Below are positions 1 to 9,981 of a stretch of 64,000 bases of DNA, piece by piece (position 1 is the first letter of the stretch; each line of letters begins with the position of its first letter). The stretch covers positions 1-64,000 of the forward strand of contig NZ_JADNLK010000006.1 of the NCBI RefSeq assembly GCF_015555905.1. Reading direction: 5' to 3'. The translations under genes and the position numbers were made by a program. Origin of the DNA: Clostridium sp. D43t1_170807_H7. Lineage in GTDB: Bacteria > Bacillota > Clostridia > Clostridiales > Clostridiaceae. Below the pieces are notes generated by a model. That model made no database searches. It was given only the letters and a program-made list of their open reading frames with translations, and was not told the DNA's origin.

Positions 1-16
1 TACTTACTTTATTCAT
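1..16 (-). CDS. 5' end of a leftward gene (partial)
   Basis: Only the first five codons are inside the window (Met-Asn-Lys-Val-Ser, ATG at 16-14). The start is supported by an AGGAG ribosome binding site at about 25-29, eight bases upstream. Nothing can be said of the product. The gene diverges from the large operon starting at 444. A perfect 18-bp palindrome lies just upstream of its ribosome binding site. Confidence 0.6.
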
Positions 17-48
17 ATTTCATCTCCTAGCATAATTTTATTATTTAC

Positions 49-66
49 ATTGTATTATAATACAAT
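49..66. promoter_or_regulatory. Perfect 18-bp palindrome, candidate operator
   Basis: The sequence ATTGTATTA-TAATACAAT is an exact inverted repeat with no spacer. It contains a TATAAT-like -10 element and lies about 33 bp upstream of the leftward start at 16. Short spacerless palindromes of this type are common MarR- or TetR-family operators. That the leftward gene is regulated, perhaps autoregulated, through it is an inference. Confidence 0.45.
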
Positions 67-443
67 TGTTCATCAATTATTATATTAATTGTACACTAAA
101 AATAGTAAGATTAAAACAAATTTTACCTTTTATACATATATTAGTCTTCTAATCTTAAAATCCTTTATTAAAGATAAAGAATGTGTTGAGTTAGCATAAA
201 TAAAAAATTTCTTAGGCTTATTTCTTTCCACTTCTGTTTTAAATAATTGGGTCCATTTATAAAAATTTAATATGGTAAATAATTTTATGTAATTCAGTTA
301 TAAGTTTATTTTTATACAATATAAAATACTTAAGAAATTTGTAAGAAATTATTAAGGTAAAATATAAGAAATTTGAGAATAAATAGTATAAAATATGATA
401 GTATAGTATATAGGGAAAATAATGTAAAATAGGGGGAAGATTA
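67..443. other. AT-rich divergent intergenic region
   Basis: No credible reading frame or RNA gene is seen here. The region separates the leftward gene from the rightward operon and should hold the promoter of the operon. Near 393-410 there are several overlapping TATA-like stretches, but no clear -35 box could be chosen. The operon's AGGGGGA ribosome binding site is at about 431-437. Confidence 0.4.
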
Positions 444-2837
444 ATGAAAAAAATAATGAATAAAAAAATATTTACTGTAATTTTAAGTATTTTTATTTTG
501 ATTTTAGTTATACCAAATATAAAAGTAAATGCAAGTAAAAATGATGCTGAGTATGACTTAACTATAAGTTATGGTATAGATGGTAAGTATAAAGCTCAAA
601 AATATATACCAGTTACTGCACAAATCAATAATTTAGAAAAAGATTTTAATGGAGAAGTAGAAGTAAGGGTTCCAAGTGATTTTATTGGTGGTTATGATGC
701 TTATTCAAAGGAAGTAAGTGCAAGTGCTGGAGAAAACATAAGTGTAACTATACCAGTAAAATTTTTAGAAGGAAATAATACGGGGACTGTTTGTATAATA
801 GAAAATGGAAAAGTATTATGTGAAGAAAAATTACTGATTTCTTCAGGAAGAATTAGTGATGGGAATGCCTTTACTGGTTTATTAAGCGATGATCCTACCG
901 CATTAGGATACCTAGGAAATATAACATATTTTGATTCTAATTATTCAAATACAGGAAAAATGACATGTGTTAATTTAACTGAAGGATTATTAGGTGAAAA
1001 TGGTCTAAATATAGATGGCTTAGATGTAATAATAATCAATAATTATAACATGGCAAATTTAAGTGATAATCAATATAATTCATTAAACAATTGGGTTAAT
1101 TCTGGTGGAACATTATTAATAGGTGCAGGTGGTAATGAAAGTAAAACAATTAATAATATAAATAAAAGTTTTTTAAATATAACTTCAAATGGAACTAGTG
1201 AGCAAAATGTTAAAACTGGTTCAGAAAGTTTAAATTTAATATTATCACAAATTACTTTAGAGGATTCAGTAGTTACAGTTAATAGTAATGAAAATGAATT
1301 AGTATATTCTTTAGATAGAGGAACAGGGAAAATTCTAATAACTACCTTTGATTTAGGGTTGGAGCCATTTATTTCATCTAATGATGCAGTCATTATGCTA
1401 CAAAATATGTTATTAGAAACTTTTGATAAAATATACGAACAAAATTATCAAGGTGGATATTACTCAGGGAACTATGAAATAAATAATATATTAGATAATA
1501 TTCCAGTAGAGAATACTGTAGGAACATTAACTTTAGGAATAATACTTGGAATTTATGCAATTTTAGTTGGAATAGTTTTATATCTTATATTAAAGAAAAT
1601 GAAAAAAAGAGATTTAACATGGGTGCTTATACCTACAACTGCAGTTGTGTTTACAATATTGATTTATGTATTAGGAAGTAGAATGAAAATAAAAGATGTT
1701 GTAGTAAATAGTGCAAATATTATATCTGTTGATGAAGATGGAAGAGGTCAAATAAATAGCTATATAGGTGTAGCAAGCAAAAATAAAGGAAATATAAAAA
1801 TAGAAAAAGAAGAAGATTTAAAAATGCAATATATGTCTGATGATTACTACTATTATGGTGATACAGATTACAACGCTAAAACTTTAAGAGTTAAAACAAC
1901 ATATACAAATGATAATTCTTATTTTACAGTTGCTAATAATAATGTGGCAGAAGTGAATAAATTTGAAGTATCAGGAAAAGAAATTGTAATGCCTAAATTA
2001 GAAAATACTTTAAAAATTAAGAATGGAAATTTAGAAGGTACTATTAAAAATAACCTAGATGCAGATATTAAAAAACTTGTAATAGTTTCAGGAAAAACAG
2101 TTTGGGATTTAGGACAAGTAGCTAAAGGTGAAGAGATTTCAATTAATGATTTAGAAAGTAAGGGCTCTTTTGGAATTCAAGGTTATGCAGGCTTATTAAA
2201 TGATGAATATTATCAATCAAGATGGGATGATGAAATAGATTCAAAAGATCCTAAGTTTAAAAATATACAAAGATATACATCTTTGCTTACTTTATTAGGA
2301 GATACAGATTATTTAGGAACTACAACAAAAATTATTGCAATTACAGATTTGCCAGTAGATTATAGTTTGAATTTAGAAAGCAAATCAATTTCAAATTATA
2401 ATTTAACAGCAGTAATACAAGAAGCAAATATAGATTTTAAAGATGAAAGTGGAAATATTAGTTTCCCAGAAGGATATTTTAGCTATACAGTAAGTGAATT
2501 AGACAATAGAGTAGATTACGACTATTATGATGGTTATATTTATGGTGAAGGTGAAATTGTATTAGATTATAAAATTGATGATAATGTAGATGTAAAAGAA
2601 ATAACCATTAATGTTTATACAGATAGATGGGGTTATCAATATGGACTTAATGGAGAGTACTATATTTACAATTATAATACTAATGAATATGAAGAATTTA
2701 AATTAACATCAGGAAGCTATAAAGTAATAAATGATGGAAGTTATAGTCTAAACAACATAATAAAAATAAAAGTTGTAGCTAGCGAAAATAGAGATACTGC
2801 AGCTCCAAAATTAGTTATAAAAGGGGTGGAGAAATAA
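444..2837 (+). CDS. Exported membrane protein with GATase-like domain, first gene of the MoxR/DUF58/VWA operon
   Basis: A 797-residue protein. It has an N-terminal signal sequence (basic MKKIMNKK, then a hydrophobic stretch to about residue 25), a beta-rich extracellular part, and a class I glutamine-amidotransferase-like fold at about 150-300 (GLDVIIINNYN, GGTLLIGAGGN). Two membrane helices follow (about 365-385 and 393-411), then a long beta-rich C-terminal domain with many Tyr and Asp residues. No catalytic Cys triad of a true amidotransferase is evident, so the GATase fold is probably structural. Its stop codon overlaps the next ATG by one base, so it is co-translated with the ABC ATPase. 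The start at 444 has an AGGGGGA ribosome binding site. The precise role is unknown. Confidence 0.8.
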   Translation: MKKIMNKKIFTVILSIFILILVIPNIKVNASKNDAEYDLTISYGIDGKYKAQKYIPVTAQINNLEKDFNGEVEVRVPSDFIGGYDAYSKEVSASAGENISVTIPVKFLEGNNTGTVCIIENGKVLCEEKLLISSGRISDGNAFTGLLSDDPTALGYLGNITYFDSNYSNTGKMTCVNLTEGLLGENGLNIDGLDVIIINNYNMANLSDNQYNSLNNWVNSGGTLLIGAGGNESKTINNINKSFLNITSNGTSEQNVKTGSESLNLILSQITLEDSVVTVNSNENELVYSLDRGTGKILITTFDLGLEPFISSNDAVIMLQNMLLETFDKIYEQNYQGGYYSGNYEINNILDNIPVENTVGTLTLGIILGIYAILVGIVLYLILKKMKKRDLTWVLIPTTAVVFTILIYVLGSRMKIKDVVVNSANIISVDEDGRGQINSYIGVASKNKGNIKIEKEEDLKMQYMSDDYYYYGDTDYNAKTLRVKTTYTNDNSYFTVANNNVAEVNKFEVSGKEIVMPKLENTLKIKNGNLEGTIKNNLDADIKKLVIVSGKTVWDLGQVAKGEEISINDLESKGSFGIQGYAGLLNDEYYQSRWDDEIDSKDPKFKNIQRYTSLLTLLGDTDYLGTTTKIIAITDLPVDYSLNLESKSISNYNLTAVIQEANIDFKDESGNISFPEGYFSYTVSELDNRVDYDYYDGYIYGEGEIVLDYKIDDNVDVKEITINVYTDRWGYQYGLNGEYYIYNYNTNEYEEFKLTSGSYKVINDGSYSLNNIIKIKVVASENRDTAAPKLVIKGVEK

Positions 2838-3772
2838 TGTTAGTTATAAAAAATCTTGAAAAATCATATGGAAATTTTAAAGCGGTAAAGGGATTAAATT
2901 TAGAAATAAAAAAAGGTGAAATATTTGGATTTATAGGTCCAAATGGTGCCGGAAAAAGTACAACAATGAAAATTATTTCTGGACTTTTATCACCAGATAG
3001 TGGAGAAGTTTATGTAGATGGAATAGATGCTATAAAAAATAATAGGGCATTAAAAGATAAAATTGGATATATGCCAGACTTCTTTGGTGTTTATGATAAC
3101 TTAAAAGCAATTGAATATTTAGAATTTTATGCTTCTATATATGGAATTGTAGGAAAAGAAGCTAGAGATTTATCTATGGATTTACTTAGATTAGTTAATT
3201 TAGAAGACAAATATGATGCATATGTTGATGGTTTATCAAGGGGGATGAAACAAAGATTATGTTTAGCAAGATGTCTAGTTCATAATCCGGATCTTTTAAT
3301 TTTAGATGAGCCAGCTTCAGGAATGGACCCTAGAGCTAGATATGAGATGAAGGGAATACTAAGAAACTTAAAAGAAATGGGAAAAACAATTATAGTTTCT
3401 TCACATATATTACCTGAGCTTGGAGAAGTATGTACTAATATAGGAATTATTAAAAATGGAGTAGTTGTGTGCCAAGGAACTGTAGAGGAAATAATGACAA
3501 GGGCTGCAGGGGCATCACCTATAGTATTTACAGTATTAACAAAGGAAGAAGAAGCAATTAAATTGTTAAAAGAATTACCATATGTAGATAATATAAAAAT
3601 TGATGGAAATAAAATTACAGCTAATGTTATAGGTAATGATGAGGATGTAGCCAATCTTTTAAAATATTTAGTATTAAAAGATATTCCAGTATTAAATTAC
3701 AGCAGGGCAGTTGGAAACTTAGAAGATGTATTTATTCAAATTACAGCAGATAGTGATGAAGAGGAGGCGTAA
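2837..3772 (+). CDS. ABC transporter ATP-binding protein
   Basis: A 311-residue cytoplasmic ATPase of the drug/polysaccharide ABC-2 exporter class. The Walker A motif is GPNGAGKST (about residues 35-43), the signature is LSRGMKQR, the Walker B is LLILDEPASGMD, and the H-loop is SSHIL. An additional C-terminal domain of about 90 residues follows, as in ATPases paired with ABC-2 permeases. It overlaps the upstream gene by one base and is followed after two bases by its likely permease. The substrate is unknown. Given the operon it may export or remodel an envelope component handled by the VWA and MoxR proteins. Confidence 0.93.
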   Translation: MLVIKNLEKSYGNFKAVKGLNLEIKKGEIFGFIGPNGAGKSTTMKIISGLLSPDSGEVYVDGIDAIKNNRALKDKIGYMPDFFGVYDNLKAIEYLEFYASIYGIVGKEARDLSMDLLRLVNLEDKYDAYVDGLSRGMKQRLCLARCLVHNPDLLILDEPASGMDPRARYEMKGILRNLKEMGKTIIVSSHILPELGEVCTNIGIIKNGVVVCQGTVEEIMTRAAGASPIVFTVLTKEEEAIKLLKELPYVDNIKIDGNKITANVIGNDEDVANLLKYLVLKDIPVLNYSRAVGNLEDVFIQITADSDEEEA

Positions 3773-3774
3773 AA

Positions 3775-4659
3775 ATGAGAGTGAATCCAGTTTTAAGAAA
3801 TGAAAGCAAGATAGCAGTTAGAAGTATTAAATTTACTTTAATGATATTTGCTTATATAGCAGTTTTATCAATAGCAGTAATGATTTACTATAGTTCAGTA
3901 AATCAACAAGTCTTTTCCAATGGATTATATTTACAATCATCAAAATTATTTTATGTTGTAATGGCAATAGGTCAAGCGGTATTATTGCTTTTCATAGTTC
4001 CAGCATTAAGTTCAACGTCAATATGCTCAGAAAGAGAAAAGCAAACTTTAGATATATTATTATCATCAAAGTTAACTCCCCTTCAAATAATTATAGGAAA
4101 AGTTTCCGCTTCATCACTTAGAGTAATTATACTTATAATTTCCACAATGCCTCTTTATGCAATTGGATCTTTAACTGGTGTAATTAAGATAAGTAATATT
4201 TTAGAACTTATAGTATTTTTCATTGTTAACACAATATTTGTAAGCTCTATAGGTGTTTTTATATCAACATGTGCTAAAACTTCAAAAGTATCAACTACAC
4301 TTTCTTATGCATTAGTACTAGCTATTTATATGGGTATAATTGTTATTACCTGGGTAATTCTTATTATAACTATTTATAACAAAGATATGAGTGGTACTGC
4401 CTTAACAACAATGCCTAAGGCATTACCTATAGTTTACTTAAGTCCAGTAGTAGGGTTTGTAAGCTTATTATTAAATCAAGTTGGGTTAGGTTCAGAGTTT
4501 AGTGGTATATTTTCAGAGTTTGGAATAAGCATGTATTCTGAATATATTTCAATAGTAGTACAATTAGTGCTTTCAGGATTATTTATATATTTAGCTTCAG
4601 TCAAACTTAATCCATTAAATAAGAAAAGTAGGTTTAAATCTAAAAAGGTAAAGGAGTAG
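3775..4659 (+). CDS. ABC-2 type transporter permease
   Basis: A 294-residue integral membrane protein with about six hydrophobic segments. It contains the motif REKQTLDILLSSKLTP, typical of ABC-2 permeases, in which a cytosolic helix precedes the second membrane segment. It begins two bases after the ATPase gene, with a GAGGAGG ribosome binding site, and the two surely form one transporter. A basic C-terminal tail (KKSRFKSKKVKE) faces the cytoplasm. The substrate is not deducible. Confidence 0.9.
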   Translation: MRVNPVLRNESKIAVRSIKFTLMIFAYIAVLSIAVMIYYSSVNQQVFSNGLYLQSSKLFYVVMAIGQAVLLLFIVPALSSTSICSEREKQTLDILLSSKLTPLQIIIGKVSASSLRVIILIISTMPLYAIGSLTGVIKISNILELIVFFIVNTIFVSSIGVFISTCAKTSKVSTTLSYALVLAIYMGIIVITWVILIITIYNKDMSGTALTTMPKALPIVYLSPVVGFVSLLLNQVGLGSEFSGIFSEFGISMYSEYISIVVQLVLSGLFIYLASVKLNPLNKKSRFKSKKVKE

Positions 4660-4663
4660 AGAG

Positions 4664-6247
4664 ATGAATTCTTTAGATAAAGCTATATTAATATTTTTAA
4701 ATAAAGCTTCTAAAAGAATTAAGGCAAACTTCTTATTAAATTTAAGCATAGTAGGATTAAAGCTTCTGCTATGCTTAATATTTAGTTTGCTATTAATATC
4801 ACTTTTTATAACAATTCCTTATATTGAGGAAGTTTGTATAGGAATATTAGTAATAGGATTAATAATTATTTTAATTTATGGTTTTATAAAAGCTCCTAAA
4901 AAAGATAAAGTTGCTCTTATGGTAGATTCTAAAGGTTTAGATGAAAGGCTTATTACATCATTAGAACTTATAGGATGTGAGGATAATATATCAATAGCTC
5001 AAAAGAAAGATACAGTAGAACGTATTAAAAGTTTTGATGTTAAAAAGATTAAAATTAATATAGATAAGAGGCAAAGTTTATTATCTTTAGGTTTAATAAT
5101 AATGTGTATTTTAATAATGTTTGTACCTAGTGCAGCAAGAAAAGAAGCACAAAAAATAAGAGAATTTGATAAATATCAAAAATCAGTAATAGAACAGGTT
5201 CAAAAAGAAAAGAAGGAAATAGAAAAGTCAGAAGATTTATCAGATGATGAAAAGGAAGAAGTTAAAAAGCTTTTAGAAGATGCAGTAAAAGAGTTAAAGG
5301 AAAGTGAAAAAAAATCTGAAATAAATAAAACTTTAGAGCGTTTAGAAAAAAAGTTAGAGGACAAAAAGGAAAAGTTATCATCAGAGAAATCTAAAGAAGC
5401 ATTAGAAAAATCTAAAAAGAAATTATTAGATGACTTTAATAAAGAAAAAGAAGCTGCTGCTAAAAAGGATGTAAATAAGTTAGTAAATGAGTTAATGAAG
5501 AAGGAAGAAAGTAAACCTTTAGCAGAAGCTATGTTAAGTGGAGATCAAGAAGTTATAAACAAAGAGTTATCAGAGATTCAAAATAAGTTAGGAAGTATGA
5601 GTAGCTCAGAATTAAGTGAGTTATCAGAAGCCTTAAAGAATGCTGCTTTAGAAATGAGTGATGAAGAATTAGCAGAAGCCTTAAAAAATGCATCAAATTC
5701 AGTATTAGATAAAAAACTTGATGCTGCAAGCTTATCATCAGCAATTTCAAAATCAGTAAATACTAGCAATGGACAAAATACTAGTAGTTCAAGTCAACAA
5801 TCATCAGGTTCTGGACAAAGCCAAAGCCAGGGACAAGGTAATGGACAAGGTTCTGGTAGTGGACAGGGTTCTGGTTCTGGAAGTGGTCAAGGGCAAGGAG
5901 GTTCAGGTGGAACAGGAGGATCAGGTTCAGGTTCTGGTTCAGGAGCTGGATGGAATACTGGTAGCACTGTAGGTAAAGAAAATGATTTAGAAAATTCTCC
6001 AGGGGAACCAATATATATTCCAGGAAGAAATGAAGGTACTGATGGAAATCTTACTGGTAATAAAAATGATAATGGAAATTCACAAGAAATAGAAAGTCAA
6101 AATGGACTTAACATAGGTGGAGAAAAGGTAGATTATGATAAGGTAATTGGAGATTATAGCAATAGTGCATTAGAAGGTGCTAATAATAGCAATTTACCAC
6201 AAAGTTTAAAAGATCTTATAAAAAACTATTTTGAAGGATTAAATTAA
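4664..6247 (+). CDS. Membrane-anchored coiled-coil protein with Gly/Ser/Gln-rich region
   Basis: A 527-residue protein with two N-terminal membrane segments (about 25-70) and a third at about 140-155. A long, highly charged Lys/Glu coiled coil follows (about 165-280), then Ala/Leu/Ser helices (about 280-365). A low-complexity Gln-Gly-Ser stretch (about 370-430) comes next, and a conserved-looking tail ends in a helix (SLKDLIKNYFEGLN). Proteins of this layout sit beside MoxR and DUF58 genes in other Firmicutes, where their role is unknown. The repetitive DNA of the Gly/Ser/Gln part creates open frames in other phases that are not genes. The ribosome binding site is AAAGGAG. Confidence 0.8.
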   Translation: MNSLDKAILIFLNKASKRIKANFLLNLSIVGLKLLLCLIFSLLLISLFITIPYIEEVCIGILVIGLIIILIYGFIKAPKKDKVALMVDSKGLDERLITSLELIGCEDNISIAQKKDTVERIKSFDVKKIKINIDKRQSLLSLGLIIMCILIMFVPSAARKEAQKIREFDKYQKSVIEQVQKEKKEIEKSEDLSDDEKEEVKKLLEDAVKELKESEKKSEINKTLERLEKKLEDKKEKLSSEKSKEALEKSKKKLLDDFNKEKEAAAKKDVNKLVNELMKKEESKPLAEAMLSGDQEVINKELSEIQNKLGSMSSSELSELSEALKNAALEMSDEELAEALKNASNSVLDKKLDAASLSSAISKSVNTSNGQNTSSSSQQSSGSGQSQSQGQGNGQGSGSGQGSGSGSGQGQGGSGGTGGSGSGSGSGAGWNTGSTVGKENDLENSPGEPIYIPGRNEGTDGNLTGNKNDNGNSQEIESQNGLNIGGEKVDYDKVIGDYSNSALEGANNSNLPQSLKDLIKNYFEGLN

Positions 6248-6293
6248 AAAAAGCATTGAAGAAATTACTGAAAAAAATTATGAGGTGATAAAG

Positions 6294-7277
6294 ATGGAAA
6301 TTAATGAACAATCAATTATAGAAGTTTCAAAGAAGATAAAAAGATGTGAAGAAGAAATAAGCAAAGGCATAATTGGTCAAAAAGATACAATTAGAAATGT
6401 TTTAATAGCTATTTTTGCAGAAGGAAACGTACTTTTAGAAGGTATGCCAGGTATGGGGAAAACTCAATTAGTTAAAACAATAGGAAAGGTATTAGATTTA
6501 AATTTTTCTAGAATTCAATTTACTCCTGATTTAATGCCTGCAGATGTTGTAGGAACTAATATTGTAGTAAAGGAAAATGATAATACAGTATTTAAATTTG
6601 AAAAAGGACCTGTATTTACAAATCTTTTATTAGCAGATGAAATTAATAGAGCTACTCCAAAAACGCAATCTGCACTTTTAGAAGCAATGGGAGAGAAAAC
6701 AGTAACTGTAGGTAAAACAACATATGAAATGCCAAAGCCATTTATGGTACTAGCAACTCAAAACCCTATAGAACAAGAAGGAACATATCCATTACCAGAA
6801 GCACAACTTGATAGATTTCTATTTAAGCTTAATGTAGAATTTCCTACTTTAGATGAATTAAAAGAAATCATGGATTTAACATTAACTAATAAAAGTCTTG
6901 AGCTTACTAATGTTTTAGAAGGAAATGAAATATTAGAACTTAGAAATATTATTAAGGAAATTAAAATTGCAGAACCAGTAAAAGAATATGCCTTAAAGTT
7001 AATACTTGCAACACATCCAGAACTAGAAAATGGAGCAGATATTGCTAAAAGGTATGTAGAAGCAGGAGCAGGTCCAAGAGCTGCACAAGGTATTATTGCT
7101 GGGGCAAAGGTAAGAGCAGTTATGGAAGGAAGATTAAATGTATCTTTTGAAGATATAAAAGAGCTTGCATACCCAGTATTAAGACATAGAATTATTTTAA
7201 ACTTTGATGCTATAACTGAAGGATTAAATGAAGAAGCTATAATTTCTAAAATTTTAGAAGACTTAAAGGTAGTGTAA
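6294..7277 (+). CDS. MoxR-family AAA+ ATPase
   Basis: A 327-residue AAA+ chaperone-like ATPase. The Walker A motif is GMPGMGKTQ (about residue 50) and the Walker B is LLLADEINRA. A sensor 1 region (ATQNPIEQEGTYPLPEAQLDRF) and a C-terminal lid domain follow. MoxR ATPases work with VWA-domain proteins to insert metal or fold partner complexes. Its neighbours here (DUF58 and two VWA proteins) match that pairing. An upstream in-frame GTG at 6285 is possible, but GAGGTG at 6282-6287 is placed as the ribosome binding site of the ATG at 6294, so the latter is chosen. Confidence 0.93.
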   Translation: MEINEQSIIEVSKKIKRCEEEISKGIIGQKDTIRNVLIAIFAEGNVLLEGMPGMGKTQLVKTIGKVLDLNFSRIQFTPDLMPADVVGTNIVVKENDNTVFKFEKGPVFTNLLLADEINRATPKTQSALLEAMGEKTVTVGKTTYEMPKPFMVLATQNPIEQEGTYPLPEAQLDRFLFKLNVEFPTLDELKEIMDLTLTNKSLELTNVLEGNEILELRNIIKEIKIAEPVKEYALKLILATHPELENGADIAKRYVEAGAGPRAAQGIIAGAKVRAVMEGRLNVSFEDIKELAYPVLRHRIILNFDAITEGLNEEAIISKILEDLKVV

Positions 7278-7281
7278 AAAA

Positions 7282-8166
7282 ATGAGTGAAAAGATGTTTA
7301 ATGAGGATTTCTTTAAAAAGCTAAATAAAATTAATATGTATATAAATTTTAAGCTTACTGGAGGAACTCAAGGAGGAAGAAAATCAAAAGCAAAAGGTGT
7401 ATCAGTAGAGTTCTCAGACTATAGAGAATATGCACCAGGTGATGATTTTAGAAGAATAGATTGGAATGCCTATGGAAGATTCGATAAATTTTTTATAAAA
7501 GTATTTATGGAAGAAAGAGAAGGTGTATTTAACTTTTTTATTGATAAAAGCAAATCTATGGATTATGGAAAAGATAATAAAAAAGATACAGCTTTAAAAA
7601 TAGTAGCAGCTTTAAGTTATATTGCTTTAAATAATTTAGATAGAGTAAATATAAGTACAATGAATAATGGAGTAATAGAAAATTTAAAGACTGGTACTGG
7701 TAATAGGGGCTTTCAAAAAATATTAAGAGATTTAGAAAATATAACTTTTGATGGAACAACTGATTTAAGTGAAAGTATAAAGAAAAGACCTTTAAATTTA
7801 AGAGGAATATCTATTGTAGTATCAGATTTTTTAAATAATTCAGGATTAGAAAGTTTAGAAGCTGGGTTAAAATATTTGGCTTATAAAAAGCAAGAAATAA
7901 TTTTAGTACAAGTATTATGTGAAGAGGAAATAAATCCAGAGTTTAATAATGAAATAACTTTAATTGATAGTGAAACTGGGGAAAATATAAAGCTTAGTGT
8001 TACACCATCATTAATAAAAGATTATAAAGAAACATTAAAAAAATATAATGACAGTATTGAAGTTTTAGCAAGAAAGTATGGTGGAAAGCTTATAACTGTT
8101 AATTCATCTATGAATATAGAAGAAATAATATTAAATGAATTTAGTAAAAGAAAAGTATTGTATTAG
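7282..8166 (+). CDS. DUF58 domain protein
   Basis: A 294-residue cytoplasmic protein carrying the DUF58 hallmark around residues 45-75 (SDYREYAPGDDFRRIDW, then NAYGRFDKFFIKVF). A VWA-like fold follows with a DxSxS metal-site motif (FIDKSKSMDYG). DUF58 proteins are nearly always encoded next to a MoxR ATPase, as here, and are thought to be its adaptor or substrate. It begins five bases after moxR and is followed after 11 bases by a membrane VWA protein, consistent with one transcript. Confidence 0.93.
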   Translation: MSEKMFNEDFFKKLNKINMYINFKLTGGTQGGRKSKAKGVSVEFSDYREYAPGDDFRRIDWNAYGRFDKFFIKVFMEEREGVFNFFIDKSKSMDYGKDNKKDTALKIVAALSYIALNNLDRVNISTMNNGVIENLKTGTGNRGFQKILRDLENITFDGTTDLSESIKKRPLNLRGISIVVSDFLNNSGLESLEAGLKYLAYKKQEIILVQVLCEEEINPEFNNEITLIDSETGENIKLSVTPSLIKDYKETLKKYNDSIEVLARKYGGKLITVNSSMNIEEIILNEFSKRKVLY

Positions 8167-8177
8167 GGGGAAAGAAT

Positions 8178-9968
8178 ATGGGCTTTACTAATTTATGGCC
8201 GTTATTTTTACTATTAACTATTCCTCCAGTAATAATGCTTTACATATTAAAGCGTAAATATAAAGAAGAAGTTATATCTTCATCTTTATTATGGAAGGAA
8301 GTATATAAAAATACTAGAGCCAATACACCGTGGGAAAAGTTTAAAAAGAATATAATGCTGTTACTACAGATTATAATTATTTTAAGTGTTATTTTAGCTC
8401 TTATGAGTCCTTTTATTAGCATGGGAGGAAAGAGTTATAAAAATATAATAATGGTAATAGATAATACAGCTAGTATGAATACTATATATGATGGTAGCAA
8501 TAGTAGATTAGAGCAAGGGAAAGCACTTGCTAAAGAGTATTTAAATAGTACTAAGGAAGGTACGAACACTTATATTATTTCTTATGATGGAACTTCAAAT
8601 TTACTTTTAAATGGAGATTTTAATAAGTCTAATGCAGCCTCTATTATTGATAAAATAAGTACAAGTTATGGTAGTGGTGATATAAGTGATGTAGTGTCAT
8701 TTGTTAAAGCTATAGGTGATGGAATTGGAGAAGAGTATGAAGCATTAATTTTTACAGATAAACAAGCTGCTATTTCAGATATAAATGGAAGAATAGTTTA
8801 TTTAGGTAATAGTGGATTAAATGGTTCTGTAGATAATGTTTCTCATAAATTTGTAGATGATAAAGTTAAAGTTATAGCTAATGTAACTAATAATGGAGAT
8901 AGCTTATATGAAGGAGATTTTTCTTTATATAATGGTGAGGAATTAGTAGCAGTAGAAGGATTAACACTACAAGTTGGAGAAAGTAAAACTTTATCTTTTG
9001 AATTAGATTCTTTAAATTCTGATTATTTAAAAGGTGAATTATCAAGAAAAGATATATTAATGGAAGATAATACTTATTATCATGTTGTTAACGAAAATAA
9101 AGTAAAGAAAATATTATTAGTTACAGATGAAAATATATTTTTAGAAAAGGCTTTTGGAAGTATTGAAAATACAGAAGTTTATAAAACTAATGATGTATCT
9201 AATATAACAGATAATGATGATTATGATCTTTATGTATTTGATAATAAAATGCCAGAAGTTATGCCAAGAAAGGGTAATATATTATTTATAAATCCTAATT
9301 CAAATGAATTTTTTAATGTATTGCAAGGGGGAGAAATAGGTCAGGCTACAGCTGTTAAAGGATCAGTTTCTAGTTATTTAGAAAATACTCAATTTACATT
9401 ATCAGAATATAACATAATAGAAACTCCATACTATGGTACTAATATACTTACTATAGATGATAATTCTATTGGATTTAAAGGTGAAATAAATGATAGAAAA
9501 ATAGCAGCATTATCTTTTGATTTACATGCAACTGATTTTGCGCTTAAAAAGGAGTTCCCAATTCTTATATATGAACTTGGGGAAGAATTAATTTCTACTG
9601 GAATGGTATATAGTAATAACTTTAAAGCTGGAGAAAAAATAGTAGTTAAATCTTCAGACTTTGAAAGTGAAATAAATGTAACTTATCCTAATGGAGATAT
9701 TAAAGATTTAAAATCAGGTGAAGAAGTAAAAGGGGAATTAGCTTTAGGTATATATAAAATAAATCAAAATGATAATAATGAAAGTTTTTCGGTAAACTTC
9801 CCAACTTCAAGTGAAAGTGATACTTCAGTAGAAACAATTGGAGAAAATGATAATATAGTTCATGGTAAAAGCAATTTAAAAAGTGGATTTAATTTAACAC
9901 CAATATTTATATTATTAGCTATGTTAGTAGTTGCTTTTGAATGGATATTATACAAGAAAGGTAATTAG
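8178..9968 (+). CDS. BatA-like membrane protein with VWA domain
   Basis: A 596-residue protein with the BatA N-terminal pattern: a membrane helix at about 5-24, a basic loop, a second helix at about 57-80, then a VWA-like domain. The MIDAS motif is DNTAS rather than classical DxSxS, so metal binding may be weakened. A beta-rich region follows, and a final membrane helix near 570-590 ends in a short basic tail. Both termini probably face the cytoplasm, with the large part outside. The AGGGGG ribosome binding site sits just before the ATG. It probably forms an envelope complex with the next gene product and is matured by MoxR. Confidence 0.88.
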   Translation: MGFTNLWPLFLLLTIPPVIMLYILKRKYKEEVISSSLLWKEVYKNTRANTPWEKFKKNIMLLLQIIIILSVILALMSPFISMGGKSYKNIIMVIDNTASMNTIYDGSNSRLEQGKALAKEYLNSTKEGTNTYIISYDGTSNLLLNGDFNKSNAASIIDKISTSYGSGDISDVVSFVKAIGDGIGEEYEALIFTDKQAAISDINGRIVYLGNSGLNGSVDNVSHKFVDDKVKVIANVTNNGDSLYEGDFSLYNGEELVAVEGLTLQVGESKTLSFELDSLNSDYLKGELSRKDILMEDNTYYHVVNENKVKKILLVTDENIFLEKAFGSIENTEVYKTNDVSNITDNDDYDLYVFDNKMPEVMPRKGNILFINPNSNEFFNVLQGGEIGQATAVKGSVSSYLENTQFTLSEYNIIETPYYGTNILTIDDNSIGFKGEINDRKIAALSFDLHATDFALKKEFPILIYELGEELISTGMVYSNNFKAGEKIVVKSSDFESEINVTYPNGDIKDLKSGEEVKGELALGIYKINQNDNNESFSVNFPTSSESDTSVETIGENDNIVHGKSNLKSGFNLTPIFILLAMLVVAFEWILYKKGN

Positions 9969-9981
9969 GAGGAGATAATAA

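Noticed and set aside
5761..5950. Low-complexity repeats considered as a tandem-repeat array
   Set aside because: They are short degenerate codon repeats encoding Gly, Ser and Gln within one protein, not a separate DNA element.
5553..6011. Several open frames on both strands across the Gly/Ser/Gln-rich and coiled-coil coding region
   Set aside because: They are phase shadows of repetitive codons in the 4664-6247 gene. They lack ribosome binding sites and have implausible composition.
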